The notes under the pieces: generated by a model
The model's input: only the letters and a program-made list of their open reading frames with translations
Databases searched by the model: none
Told to the model about the DNA's origin: nothing
Position numbers and translations under genes: made by a program
Source of the DNA: Amphibalanus amphitrite
Lineage: Eukaryota > Arthropoda > Thecostraca > Balanomorpha > Balanidae
NCBI RefSeq assembly: GCF_019059575.1
Contig: NW_024881987.1
Location: 372,001-436,000, forward strand
DNA length: 64,000 nt
Reading direction: 5' to 3'
In this document: positions 45,707-57,400 of the stretch, in pieces
Layout of the letters: each line of letters opens with the position of its first letter
Numbering within the stretch: position 1 is the stretch's first letter

Positions 45707-46143
45707 TTACATATATAAAAATCAAAATGTCCGTATGTATGTATGTATGTAACGCGTCAGTCACGCTTGGCGGGCTATTGCTCCGGAACGGTGCGGGCTA
45801 CGGGGGTGAAATTTTGGGCGCAAGTCGGACGCGTGCATCTGTTTGTTGTATTAAATTTTGGTGGGGGTGCGCTCGGCGGTTTGCACGCGGCGGGCGCATC
45901 TTTGCGGGAATTTGGCCGCGGCCGGCGCCGGGCAGAGAGCACGTGCAGTAGGCTCAGTTTCTTCGCTTTCAAAACTGAGGGAAATCAGAGCCGGAAGGTC
46001 ACTGACCTTTGGCAATGAATACCGGAACAGGGCACCGCCGGCCAAGAGGAGACGCCAAATTTATTCTGGCCATAACTCGGCCGCTACTGGGCCAATTTTA
46101 ATGAAAATTGATTTATTACGCTGCACGTAATGCTGTCCCTCTG
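45707..46143 (+). repeat. GTATGTATG-headed repeat, copy 1
   Basis: It starts with ACATATATAAAAATCAAAAT, a (GTAT)n run and GTAACGCGTCAGTCACGCTT, and ends near TTATTACGCTGCACGTAATG. This is the first of five related copies of about 440-480 bp in tandem. It has a perfect AGGTCACTGACCT at 45996-46008. The class is unknown; no coding content is accepted. Confidence 0.85.
45996..46008. promoter_or_regulatory. Perfect AGGTCA-C-TGACCT inverted repeat (IR1)
   Basis: It matches the idealised ecdysone-receptor/USP target with 1-bp spacing. Equivalent perfect sites are at 29823-29835, 33721-33733, 42429-42441, 47422-47434, 47869-47881, 48325-48337 and 48800-48812. The motif is seen directly; receptor binding is inference. 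Confidence 0.6.
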
Positions 46144-46144
46144 G

Positions 46145-47574
46145 TTCACATATATAAAAATCAAAATGTCCGTATGTATGTATGTAACGCGTCAGTCACG
46201 CTTTAACCCTATTCCTGGCGGGGGGGGGCCTCAGGAGCCCCCCCCCCTGAGGTTTTTTGGTTATTTCTCCCAAACGCGTTGAGCTAGGAAGCTCAAATTT
46301 TCTGACTTTTCCTATAAGGCTTCTACGCAACATGTCTGAAAATTTTGAGTTGATCTGACCTCAGGTCAGGTCACCAGAGGCGGTTTGGTGACCCTACCTC
46401 AGAAAAGTTTGCAATCACGCCAGAGCTAGAGTTTTTGACCGATCAATTTCTTCTCTTCAGGCTTTAGTTAGGGTACCAGTATGTGCAATTTGTATATCTC
46501 GGAATTTTGATATCGGTGACCTAAGGTCAGGTCAGTTTCGCGACCTCCCCATTATAAGTCAATGGGGGAAAAATCAACTCCCTGTTTTTACCACTAAAAC
46601 GGGTCGGAATGGCCCAATATACCATACATGACTTCATATACGACCAACCTTCACTACCTTGAGGTCTGTTTTGCTGTTGGGCAGCTGTGAGGTCATGTGA
46701 CGTCATCAAAGGTCACCAAAGGTTTTTGGCCAATAACTCCGTACAGGAACAAGATACAGACGCGTGGATGGTCTCATTGTGTTCAGCTCGTCAAGACGCA
46801 TCGAATGATATACATGATGACCTCGAGGTCACGTGACCTGAGGTCAACCTTTGACCTTGACCTTTCGAGGTCAACATATATATCATTCGATGCGGATTGA
46901 CGAGAGGATCACGATGATGCCCTTAGTTTGTTCCTATCTTGACTAATTCGAAAGTTATTTGAGAAAAACTCTCTCCGTATCTAGCGCCGCCATTTTGACT
47001 TTTTCGACCCCTGTGACGTCATCTTTGACCTGACCTGAAAATGACCTTAGTAAAAATTGTAGACCTTGTCCATGCGTATCCGATGCCGTTTACCGCTTGT
47101 CGCTATCTTGCTTCGTTCTCGAGATCTCAGGGGGGGCCGAATCGGCCCCCCCCCCGCCAGTTTCTTGTCCCGGCGGAGCCCGCCAGGAATAGGGTTAAGG
47201 GCTATTGCTCCGGAACGGTGCGGGCTACGGGGGTGAAATTTTGGACTTAAGTCAGACGCGTGCATCTGTTTGTTGTATTAAATTTTGGAAGAGGTGCGCT
47301 CGGCGGTTTGCACGTGGCGGGCGCATCTTTGCGGGATTTTGGCCGCGGCCGGCTTCGAGCAGACGGCACGTGCCGTAGGCTCAGATTGTTCGCTGCGAGA
47401 ATGAGGGAAATCAGAGCCGGAAGGTCACTGACCTTTGCCAATGAATACCGGAACAGAGCACCGCCGGCCAGGAGGAGACGCCAAATTTATTCTGGCCATA
47501 ACTCGGCCGCTACTGGGCCGATTTTAAAGAAAATTAATTTATTACGCTGCGCGTAATGCTGGACACCTAGTCAC
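46145..47574 (+). repeat. GTATGTATG-headed repeat, copy 2, split by element I
   Basis: The head (46145-46206) and body (47195-47574) are separated by element I at a TTAA. The perfect inverted AGGTCA site lies at 47422-47434. Confidence 0.85.
46207..47194. mobile_element. TTAA-flanked element I (988 bp), inserted in repeat copy 2
   Basis: An inverted twin of E. TTAA is at 46203-46206 and 47195-47198. The neighbouring repeat copy 3 keeps the unoccupied site CACGCTTTAAGGGCTATT at 47635-47651. This shows directly that the element entered a single TTAA and left it on both sides. Confidence 0.95.
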
Positions 47575-48016
47575 TTATATAAAAATCAAAACGTCTGTAC
47601 GTTTGTATGTATGTATGTATGTAACGCGTCAGTCACGCTTTAAGGGCTATTGCTCCGGAACGGTGCGGGCTACGGGGGTGAAATTTTGTACTTAAGTCGG
47701 ACGCGTGCATCTGTTTGTCGTATTAAATTTTGGTGGGGGTGCGCTCAGCGGTTTGCACGTGGCGGGCGCATCTTTGCGGCATTTTGGGCCGCGGCCGGCG
47801 ACGATCAGACGGCACGCGCCTTAGGCTCAGTTTCTTCGCTTTCAAAACTGAGGGAAATCAGAGCCGGAAGGTCACTGACCTTTGGCAATGAATACCGGAA
47901 CAGAGCACCGCCGGCCAGGAGGAGACGCCAAATTTATTCTGGCCATAACTCGGCCGCTACTGGGCCGATTTTAATGAAAATAGATTTATTACGCTGCGCG
48001 TAATGCTCGGCACCTA
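47575..48016 (+). repeat. GTATGTATG-headed repeat, copy 3 (holds the empty TTAA site)
   Basis: Full-length copy with the intact TTAA at 47640-47643 that is occupied in copy 2. The inverted AGGTCA pair lies at 47869-47881. Confidence 0.85.
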
Positions 48017-48049
48017 GTTTACATATATAAAAATCAAAACGTCTGTACG

Positions 48050-48080
<31 letters not shown>

Positions 48081-48499
48081 CGCGTCAGTCACGCTTGGCG
48101 GGCTATTGCTCCGGAACGGTGCGGGCTACGGGGGTGAAATTTTGGACATAAGTCAGACGCGTGCATCTGTTTGTCGTATTAAATTTTGGTGGGGGTGTGT
48201 GCGGTGGTTTGCACGTGGCGGGCGCATCTTTGCGGGATTTTGGGCCGCGGCCGGCGCCGATCAGAGAGCACGCGCCTTAGGCTCAGTTTCTTCGCTTTCA
48301 AAACTGAGCGAAATCAGAGCCGGCAGGTCACTGACCTTTGGCAATGAATACCGGAACAGAGCACCGCCGGCCAAGAGGAGACGCCAAATTTATTCTGGCC
48401 ATAACTCGGCCGCTACTCGGCCGATTTTAATGAAACTTGATTTATTACGCTGCGCGTAATGCTGTCCCTCTTTACGCTGCGCGTAATGCTGTCCCTCTA
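48017..48499 (+). repeat. GTATGTATG-headed repeat, copy 4
   Basis: Same layout, with the last piece (TACGCTGCGCGTAATGCTG) doubled at the 3' end. The inverted AGGTCA pair lies at 48325-48337. Confidence 0.85.
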
Positions 48500-48955
48500 G
48501 TTTACATATATAAAAATCAAAACGTCTGTACGTATGTATGTATGTATGTATGTAACGCGTCAGTCACGCTTGGCGGGCTATTGCTCCGGAACGGTGCGGG
48601 CTACGGGGGTGAAATTTTGGACTTAAGTCGGACGCGTGCATCTGTTTATCGTGTTAAATTTTGGTGGGGGTGGGTTCGGTAGTTTGCACGTGGCGGGTGC
48701 ATCTTTGCCGCATTTTGGGCCGCGGCCGGCGCCGAGCAGACGGCACGCGCCTTAGGCTCAGTTTCTTCGCTTGCCAAACTGAGCAAAATCAGAGCCGGAA
48801 GGTCATTGACCTTTGACAATGAATACCGGAACAGATCACCGCCGGCCAGGAGGAGACGCCAAATTTATTCTGGCAATATAACTCGGCCGCTACTGGGCCG
48901 ATTTTAATGAAAATTGATTCATTACGCTGCGCGTAATGCTGGACACCTAGTTAAC
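48500..48955 (+). repeat. GTATGTATG-headed repeat, copy 5
   Basis: Last of the cluster, ending near GGACACCTAGTTAAC. The inverted AGGTCA pair lies at 48800-48812, with T rather than C as spacer. Confidence 0.85.
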
Positions 48956-49201
48956 AATTATTTTTAGTTGAATCACTTCACATCTCTAAGATAAACCATG
49001 ACACTAGCAAAGGTCGAAATAGACTGTTTCGCGTAAGAAAATAGAGGAAATCACAAAAAAATGGTCTGCGAGAAAGCTGAGACACCTCACCTGCCCCCGT
49101 GGACCGGAATAAGAGCGAGTTATTGGTGGTGAAGTAAATGCATACATTTGAGTATTCATTCGAATCGAATTTTGGACAGGAGGAAGGTGTGGCGCATTTA
49201 A

Positions 49202-50365
49202 CCCGCGCCCCGTAGGGGGGGGGGCCGAAACGGCCCCCCCTGTCCTTTTCGGTCGATATCTCCTAAACGGCTGGAGATATCGCCACCAAACTTTCAGGAC
49301 CCCTCCGGGCATCAATTTTACACATTGTGACTAAAAATTTTCCAGAGGCTATGATAGGTTGGCCACAAATGACGTCAGAGTGACGTCATGTTCTGTCATT
49401 TTCGACCGAAAAAAGACCTTCGCGAGAAGACCTGTCAGGACTACAGCTTTGAAGATACAGAAAAATGATCAAGACATAAAAGGTGTAGAACTGACAAGGC
49501 TACAAAACTGCTATCTCGAATTTTTGAAATTTTTGAGTTTTGACCCCCAAAAATCAAAAAAGCATTTTTTGGATATATTCGCCAAAAAATCCAAAAAGTT
49601 TTTTGAGTTTCGAAAAAAACGGAATATATGTGATAGTGCCTACCGTCTTCTATCTACATACCAAACTTCAGATCGATACCTCGTTTTTTGGCCAAGTTAT
49701 AGCGAAAAAACTTCAAAAATGATGACGTCAAATTTTCAAACTCAATTTTTGGCAATTCTAGAACTCGTAGAGCAAAACAAAGACCACCATTAGACTCCCC
49801 GTGACGAGCTGCATCGAATCGATACCCATTTTATGCAAAAATATCAACTTTAAAATTTGACCTAATTTGACCTGACCTTGACCTGACCTTCACCAAAACG
49901 TGACCTAGGCTGGCCCCAAAGGCTGCCTAATCCACATAATCGCATTTGTCATGTAAAATGGACCATAAAACATGTATCACACGACACATTCATATTGTGA
50001 CCCCCGGTGACCTGACCTCGCTGTGACCTGACCTGGTATCAGTGACCTCAGATAGCAAAGTATGTGTTTGACGAACAATGCACCATCGATGGTTTTCAAT
50101 AAATTACCAATTTATTCGCTTTCACAGCACATTTCTTGAATTGCCTGTGAACGGTGAAATTCTGACCTTTGACCTGACCTGTGACGTCATCGGTTTGACC
50201 TAGGTCAATGAAATTTGGTCACAAGGTAGTTCCCGGGTGGGGCTATCGAACGCCGTTTGAATTTTGAAAATCGGCCGGTAACTTTCCGAGATCTTAGGGG
50301 GGGGGCCGAAACGGCCCCCCCCCCTACGGGTGGTAGGGTCCGCCGGTAGCCCTACGGGGCGCGGG
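49202..50365. mobile_element. TTAA-flanked element J (1,164 bp)
   Basis: The ends are CCCGCGCCCCGTAGGG and CCCTACGGGGCGCGGG, flanked by TTAA at 49198-49201 and 50366-50369. Hairpins at 49215-49240 and 50297-50324 both carry CCGAAACGG. It is related to H. It lies just inside the right end of Q. Confidence 0.9.
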
Positions 50366-50400
50366 TTAAGAACATGGCGCAATATGACCTCTCTCCCCTA

Positions 50401-51540
50401 CTGCGTTTTGTGATGAAATTCCGCTACGCTAGCGAAGGGATTCTCATTCATTTGGTATGAATGTCGAGTTGTGCGGTGTCATGGCCGAAATTACGAATCA
50501 ATCGCGACAATCCTTGCCTATCACTACTTCCTTCCAATGCCGGGTAGCATTTCACACGCCAATGTGGTTGTCTCAGCTGTTTTATTTATTATTTCGATAA
50601 CACACAGTCAGCCTCGTGTGCATATTTACATCGATTCGTTCCTATTGTTTCTAAATATTACGAAAATATTCGCACGCTTTGTATCACCTTGTCATGGTCT
50701 GCAACGAATTACGGGAAATATTCGAAGTAAGGACTGCGAGCCCGTTCCACTGAATTCTGATCGTCGTCCTGTGAATGAAGCTATTGGCGTCCCACACTGC
50801 AAACAAACGTCATCCTACATAGCTCCTGAACACTTTTCGCCTCCCACGCGCTGCACATTGTCCCGACATGGACTAATCCGAGTCCGGGAGAACTAGGTCG
50901 ATCGCGTCCGTTCAGGTCTGACTGGATCAAACCACGTCAGACTGAGGAGACTGACCGGACCGGACTGGGTTTACGAGCTCAGCGCAGGCCTGACTGGCCG
51001 AAATTAATAATGTCACGGCTATTTACACAAGGTTTGTGCCTTGGCCAGAAAATACCACTTGTTACATACCGACCGCGCATGATTATTATCTGGCACGCAG
51101 ACGTTATGTTATGGAGATCGCGGTGACTATATGATGGAGATCACCGCCGCCTCGGCCGATCAATAGCACCAATCCACCCACTGACCGGCCCACACACAGG
51201 CTGGTCAGTGGCGCTTTTCTCCTCCCGGCGAGAGCCCGCGCCGTTTGTCATCAGGCCTGGCACTTGGGCCGCGCTATGCTCTTACGTTCTCGATAAACAC
51301 TCGCTCCCCGGATGACGTCGTCGCGAAAGGCACCAGATGCAGGATTGTCCCACTTCTCGTTTCCAAAGCCAGCACCTGACGACAATCGAAACATGCAAGA
51401 TTGCATTTTTGTAGTAGGTAGCTAAGCAACAAACACTAAAAGATGACAGGATCTCATGAGTTCAAATTAACGCATTGAATTACAAAAATGGCATTTTGCA
51501 CTCCGTTTACATTGCACACGCATTTATAACAATGACTTGC
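50401..51540. other. Unique-looking flank, no gene recognised
   Basis: No repeat family was recognised. An open frame at 50471-50896 has no identifiable domain. A possible downstream exon of the candidate secreted-peptide gene may lie on the minus strand near 51286-51376, bounded by CAG and GTAAGA, but this is weak. Confidence 0.35.
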
Positions 51541-51577
51541 GATGGGTATAGGTTCGTCCCCAATGACTCCTCCTTAC

Positions 51578-51705
51578 CTCATCATCTCCGACCGGCATCT
51601 GCTGGGTCCTTCTGACGCGCGGCATCACCTTCATCGTTCCCGTGTCAGTGAAGAACTGGGCGTCGATTCGGGCCAGCTGAACCAGCAGCAGGCACAGGAT
51701 CAGTA
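51578..51705 (-). CDS. Candidate internal exon of a small secreted or neuropeptide-like protein
   Basis: On the minus strand a 128-nt block starts after a pyrimidine-rich TTCCGTTCCAG and ends at GATGATGAG|GTAAGG. It is open in one phase and gives 42 residues: a hydrophobic core LILCLLLVQLARIDAQ, which looks like the end of a signal peptide, then FFTDTGTMKVMPRVRR and TQQMPVGDDE. The RR pair is a prohormone-convertase-type site. FF followed later by K-x-M-P-R-V recalls the K-x-x-P-R-h ends of ecdysis-triggering hormones, but the Gly needed for amidation is absent. The start codon would be on an upstream exon that I could not place. It could also be a chance open block. Confidence 0.35.
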
Positions 51706-51990
51706 CTGGAACGGAACCAGACCGAACATCAGCAGACAGTGGATCAGCACGTTGGAACGAAGGCCGACCGAATTTCAGTCACTCGGAACACCCGCAGACA
51801 TAAGACTAACGTTCGAACGAAAGCCCACCAAAAAGAGCATGAACATGGATCAGCATTGGAAGAGAAACAGACCGAAAACTGGCAGGCATAGGGCCAACAC
51901 TGAAACGGAAACAGACTGAAAACTAGTAGGCATGTGACTGAACGGAAACATACAGAAATGAAGCAGACCCACAATAAGCGGCGTCGCGGG
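51690..51990. repeat. Degenerate repeats with GGAACGAAGGCC- and GAAACAGAC-like phrases
   Basis: Phrases such as AACGAAAGCCCACC, GAAACAGACCGAAAAC and GGAAACAGACTGAAAAC return at roughly 40-60 bp. This appears to be an old tandem repeat next to the candidate exon. Confidence 0.4.
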
Positions 51991-52242
51991 CACGGGCTTC
52001 ATTCAGGTAATTGGACTTTGGATAAAGAGCAGATCGATGAGCATGAGGTGGTGACTTACACAAAATGATAATGAAGCATTGCCGTTAAGTGGTATTGCTC
52101 TCTAAATCCACTTAATTTACTCATGTTAACGAGAGCGAATTCATGTTTGTCGCTGGTAGGCGTGACAATGCTAGATATAAATAATCCTCTCAATCAATCG
52201 CCCTAAGCGGATTAGTCAACAAAGCACATTTACCGATATTTA

Positions 52243-53357
52243 ACCCGCGCCCCACGGGAGAGGGCTATTCATAGCCCCCCTCCCGTTTTTCTGCAATAAC
52301 CTTTAAACCGCTTGACATATTGCCGCCAAACTTTCAGTACCTTCGGCTGCATCAATTTGACACCTTGTGTCAAAATTTGAACTTCGTATCTATCATAGGT
52401 CATCCGGAAATGACGTCAGAGTGACGTCATGTTCGGCCGATTTCGACGCAAAACATTGAACCACGGGAATCACTCCCAAGAGCTCAGTTTTTTAGCTAGA
52501 TCCGATTTATTTGCATAAGAGGACTCAAAATAGACTGCGCTATCAAACTGCTATCTCAAATTTTCAAAATTTTTCAACATTTTGAAAATTATATATATAT
52601 TAAAATTCAAAAATTGTAGTTTTATTTTTTTCAAAAAAAAATTTACATAAAAAAACGGAATAAATATGATAGAAAACATGTTTATAACTTACTCTAGCAA
52701 GTTTTAGCTAGGTATCCTCAAAAATGGCCAAGCTATACGCATCATAGCAAAAATTTCACAGTTTCAAATTTTCAAATCAATCTTTATATACGAATTTGAT
52801 GTCGTACACCAGTATAAATAGCACCATCGTGTTCCTGAGCTCAAACTGCATCCGTGATCCGATAGACATGTTTTTTGTTGAAAAAATTCAACTTCAAAAT
52901 TTGACCTTTTTTTACCTGAAATTGGGACCTGACCTGAACTATATTCAGATGAAAATGGCCTCAAAAGACACAGGCGACACCGAATTCGAAATCTATGGCC
53001 CAAATGGAACATAAAACATGTGTCACGTGACCGACTTATGACATAAGATTTCCGTGAACTATGATGACCTGACCCTGACCTGAAAATCAAAGTACAGGTT
53101 TGGTACCCTCAGGGTATCTAAAGCATCTGTTCACGAGTGTGTAAACCAAAAATCAGCCTGATCTGACTTATAAGACGGCAGCCAGAGCCCAAAATATGAA
53201 CAAGCCAAACATCGATAATTTTTACTTTGACCTGACCTGTGACGTCATCGGTGACCTCGAGGTCCATAGAATTAGGTTTCGCTCGACAGTTTTTCCGGGG
53301 CTATCAGACGCCGTTTGAATTTTGACAACCAGCCCAGTAGTTTCGGAGTCAGCTATA
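52243..53357. mobile_element. TTAA-flanked element K, right end lost
   Basis: It starts CCCGCGCCCCACGGG after TTAA (52239-52242) with a hairpin whose core is CTATTCATAG (52257-52284). The body is related to H and J. Near 53357 it is interrupted by element L. The expected GGGCGCGGG-TTAA terminus is not found after L, so the right end was deleted or replaced by the following hAT-like and array sequence. Confidence 0.8.
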
Positions 53358-54335
53358 GGGTAAGGTGCCTAATTAGCGACCCTTTCCGATTTGCGACCTA
53401 CCTCCCTACAGAAAAACTGGCAAGAGAAAACGGGGTAAAAACATCGTCAAAAGGTCAGCCAAACTTTGGTTATCAAATTAAATTACTTTCCGGTCGTCGA
53501 TGTTTCTTGTGGGACGTTTCAGGTGAGTTTAAATAAAAATGACTAGTTTCTTATCCAAAATGTGTGTGTTTGGGCCCTCTCTGATGAAAAGCGATGCACA
53601 TTAGGATGATGCACCCTTTTTATTCTGAATCGACATTCCTTTTTCAATGGATTGCCATTTTCCCATAGTGAATCGCTCAACTGTGCACAGCATGGCGGTT
53701 AAAAATGTGTCGCATCTCATATTTGCTATTTGCGCCTGACATGGTCGCAAACAGCTCAAGAAGGGAAAGAAAGGGGAAAAGAGAGAAATGAAAATGAGGT
53801 GTTGCTGAAGCTTGCAATGTGTGGCAGGGGATGCCAAATGTCGTCACCGACTGCGGGGGTGCCGAATTCAGCGCGGACCTCGAATATCCTACGAGATAGA
53901 CCGCAAAATTTGGGTTTCCGCCTTCTTTTCGCCTTCGGTGCATTACGTGATCAGTTTTTACTTACGCAAATGTGTTGGATAAACGTCCCTGTTCGAGTGA
54001 TTGAGTGCTTTGCGTAGTAGGTTACCTTTTTGAGATCATATTTTATCTTTTCAGGCGTCGCATTTTTTGCCATTTTTAATATGGGGAAACCCATAGACTT
54101 ATTAGCGACCCTCCCCGGTCGCTAATCGGGAAGAGTTCCCTATTAGTGTTTTTTGCAATGGTTTGCCAAAATGCTCACTACAAATAAGTTAGTGAATATT
54201 GGGGCAGAAAATGACTATATTTTAATAGAAAAATGAACGATCTCTCCGAAAATCAAGCCAGTAATACAGTGGCACCCACAGAGCGTGAGCAATGACGGTT
54301 CAAATTAAGGGGGTCGCTAATTAGGCACCTTACCC
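53358..54335. mobile_element. TA-flanked element L (978 bp) inside K
   Basis: The inverted ends GGGTAAGGTGCCTAATTAGC and their complement are flanked by TA (53356-53357, 54336-54337). The GGG(T/G)(A/G) start and TA target match the style of P and Q. No transposase frame. Confidence 0.85.
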
Positions 54336-54349
54336 TACTATAGCTCAGC

Positions 54350-54422
54350 CAGTGGCGTAGACAGGGGGGGCCATGGGGGCCATGGCCCCCCCTTTCCGCC
54401 CAGCCGCCCAAATGGCGCCCCA
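54350..54422 (+). mobile_element. hAT-like left end without a partner
   Basis: CAGTGGCGTAGACAGGGG resembles the left end of the 18904 hAT-like element. The matching CGCCACTG right end was not found before the window edge. The tandem array begins directly afterwards, so the array may be cargo of a broken hAT-like element. Confidence 0.4.
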
Positions 54423-57400
54423 ACAAGATATCTTGGCTCGCTCCGCGTCGCTTTGGCCATAAAAAGATTCGGGAGAAAATTTGGGATCGAATGGTGTTTT
54501 TCCGGTGACGATCGGACGTCTAGAAGCTTCGATATTGGCGAAAAACTTGCTGAACTTGCAAAAGTACTTGGTACTTGCTTGGTACTTGCCAAAGTACTCG
54601 GTACTTGCTAAAGTACTTGGTACTTGCTTGGTATTTGCATAAGTACTCGGTATTTGCCAAAGTACTTGGTACTTGCTTGGTATTTCCATAAGTACTTGGT
54701 ACTTGCTTGGTACTTGTAAAAGTACTTGGTACTTGCTTGGTACTTGCGAAAGTACTTGGTACTTGCACTCGCCCCCCCCCGTTCCCCCGACTCTACTCCC
54801 ACACCTACCCCCTCGGGATAATTCCGGGTTCGTCGGGTAGGAAAACTTGCCACTCTACTCCCCCCCCCCACAGAGCCATTTGGTATCGATCGGTGTTGAT
54901 CCCGTGTCAATCGGTCGTCAATAAGCCGAGATATGCACGGCGAATTATTTCAATCGGCGTCGATCAGAATCTTCAGAACGGAGGGACCCACACTCATTTC
55001 TGGCCGTATCTCACTTTTCCGAGATGTACGTCAAACTACCTATTTGAAACTACATATTCTACAGCCGAATCTTCAAACTGGGGGTACCTCAGACCGTGGG
55101 AACGACTCGGCTCAGCACTGCCGCACGCGCATTCAGCGGCGGCTTGTCGATTTTTCGAGTGTCGGCTGCCGATCTCCCGAGAGCCGGCCACCTGTCAGCC
55201 GCCGCTCGGCTCTGTGTTAAGCATATGGGGACGGCGAATTTCTCCCGGAGGGAAGCACCTCGCTCACAAAAGCACGTGAATCAGCCGCATTCCTGGTCAT
55301 CGTCTAATGCTGAAGAGATATGTGTGCACGCAGATATCTCGCAAGCCCTAACAGGAAAAGCTCGCTGCGAAAACTGAGCGTTTCAAAAAACCCGCAATCC
55401 TACTCAAATGGTATATTATACAAGATATCTTGGCTCGCTCCGCGTCGCGTTGGCCATAAAATGATTAAGGAGAAAATTTGGGATCGAATGGTGTTTTTTC
55501 CGGTGACAATCGGACGTCTAGAAGCTTCGATATCGGCGAAAAACTTGCTGAACTTTCAAAAGTACTTGGTACTTGCTTGGTACTTGCCAAAGTACTCGGT
55601 ACTTGCCAAAGTACTTGGTACTTGCTTGGTATTTGCATAAGTACTCGGTATTTGCTAAAGTACTTGGTACTTGCTTGGTACTTGTAAAAGTACTTGGTAC
55701 TTGCTTGGTACTTGCGAAAGTACTTGGTACTTGCACTCGCCCCCCCCCCGTTCCCCCGACTCTACTCGCACCCCTACCCCCTCGGGATAATTCCGGGTTC
55801 GTCGGGTAGGAAAACTTGCCACTCTATCCCCCCCCCCCCCAGAGCCATTTGGTATCGATCGGTGTTTGTCCCGTGTCAATCGGTCGTCAATAAGCCGAGA
55901 TATGCATGCACGGCGAATTATTTCAATCGGCGCCGATCAGAATCTTCAGGACGGAGGAACCCACACTCATTCCTGGCCGTATCTCACTTTTCCGAGATCT
56001 ACGTCAAACTACGTATTTAAAACTACATATTCTACAGCCGAATCTTCCAACTGGGGGTACCTCACTCACAATCGCACGTGAATTCAGCCGCATTCCATGT
56101 CACGCGCAATGCTGAAGAGATATGTGTGCACGCAGATATCTCGCAAGCCCTAAGAGAAAAAGCTCGCTGCAAAAACTGAGCAATTCAAAAAACCCGAAAT
56201 CCTAGTCAAATAGATAATTAAACAAGATATCTTGGCTCGCTCCGCGTCGCGTTGGCCATAAAAAGATGTAGGAGAAAATTTGGGATCGAATGGTGTTTTT
56301 CCGGTGACGATCGGACGTCTAGAAGCTTCGATATTGGGGAAAAACTTGGTGAACTTGCAAAAGTACTTGGTACTTGCTTGGTACTTGCCAAAGTACTCGG
56401 TACTTGCCAAAGTACTTGGTACTTGCTTGGTATTTGCATAAGTACTCGGTATTTGCCAAAGTACTTGGTACTTGCTTGGTATTTGCAAAAGTACTTGGTA
56501 CTTGCTTGGTACTTGTAAAAGTACTTGGTACTTGCGAAAGTACTTGGTACTTGCTTGGTACTTGTACTCGCCCCCCCCCCTTGTTCCCCCGACTCTACTC
56601 CCACCCCTACCTCCTCGGGATAATTCCGGGTTCGTCGGGTAGGAAAACTTGCCACTCTATCCCCCCCCCCCCCAGAGCCATTTGGTATCGATCGGTGTTT
56701 GTCCCGTGTCAATCGGTCGTCAATAAGCCGAGATACGCACCGCGAATTATTTCAATCGGCGCCGATCAGAATCTTCAGGACGGAGGTACCCACACTCATT
56801 CCTGGCCGTATCTCACTTTTCCGAGATTTACGTCAAACTACGTATTTAAAACTACATATTCTACAGCCGAATCTTCCAACTGGGGGTACCTCACTCACAA
56901 TCGCACGTGAATTCAGCCGCATTCCATGTCACGCGCAATGCTGAAGAGATATGTGTGCACGCAGATATCTCGCAAGCCCTAAGAGAAAAAGCTCGCTGCA
57001 AAAACTCAGCGCTTCAAAAAACCCGAAATCCTAGTCAAATAGTATACTATACAAGATATCTTGGCTCGCTCCGCGTCGCTTTGGCCATAAAAAGATTCGG
57101 GAGAAAATTTGGGATCGAATGGTGTTTTTCCGGTGACGACCGGACGTCTAGAAGCTTCGATATTGGCGAAAAACTTGCTGAACTTGCAAAAGTACTTGGT
57201 ACTTGCTTGGTACTTGCCAAAGTACTCGGTACTTGCCAAAGTACTTGGTACTTGCTTGGTATTTGCATAAGTACTCGGTATTTGCCAAAGTACTTGGTAC
57301 TTGCTTGGTATTTCCATAAGTACTTGGTACTTGCTTGGTACTTGTAAAAGTACTTGGTACTTGCTTGGTACTTGCGAAAGTACTTGGTACTTGCACTCGC

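Larger units (their letters stand above)
39674..50398. mobile_element. TA-flanked host element Q, swollen to 10.7 kb by nested insertions
   Basis: The outer inverted ends are GGGGAGAGAGGTCATATTGC at 39674 and its reverse complement ending at 50398, both flanked by TA. Between them lie element G (with its own nest), H, the five-copy repeat cluster with I, and J. The short TIR starting GGGG and the TA target resemble elements L and P, which suggests one Tc1/mariner-like superfamily. No transposase was seen. Confidence 0.65.

Noticed and set aside
49359-49793. 144-residue frame in element J
   Set aside because: The related element H has a different broken frame in the same place; composition is AT-rich and not protein-like.
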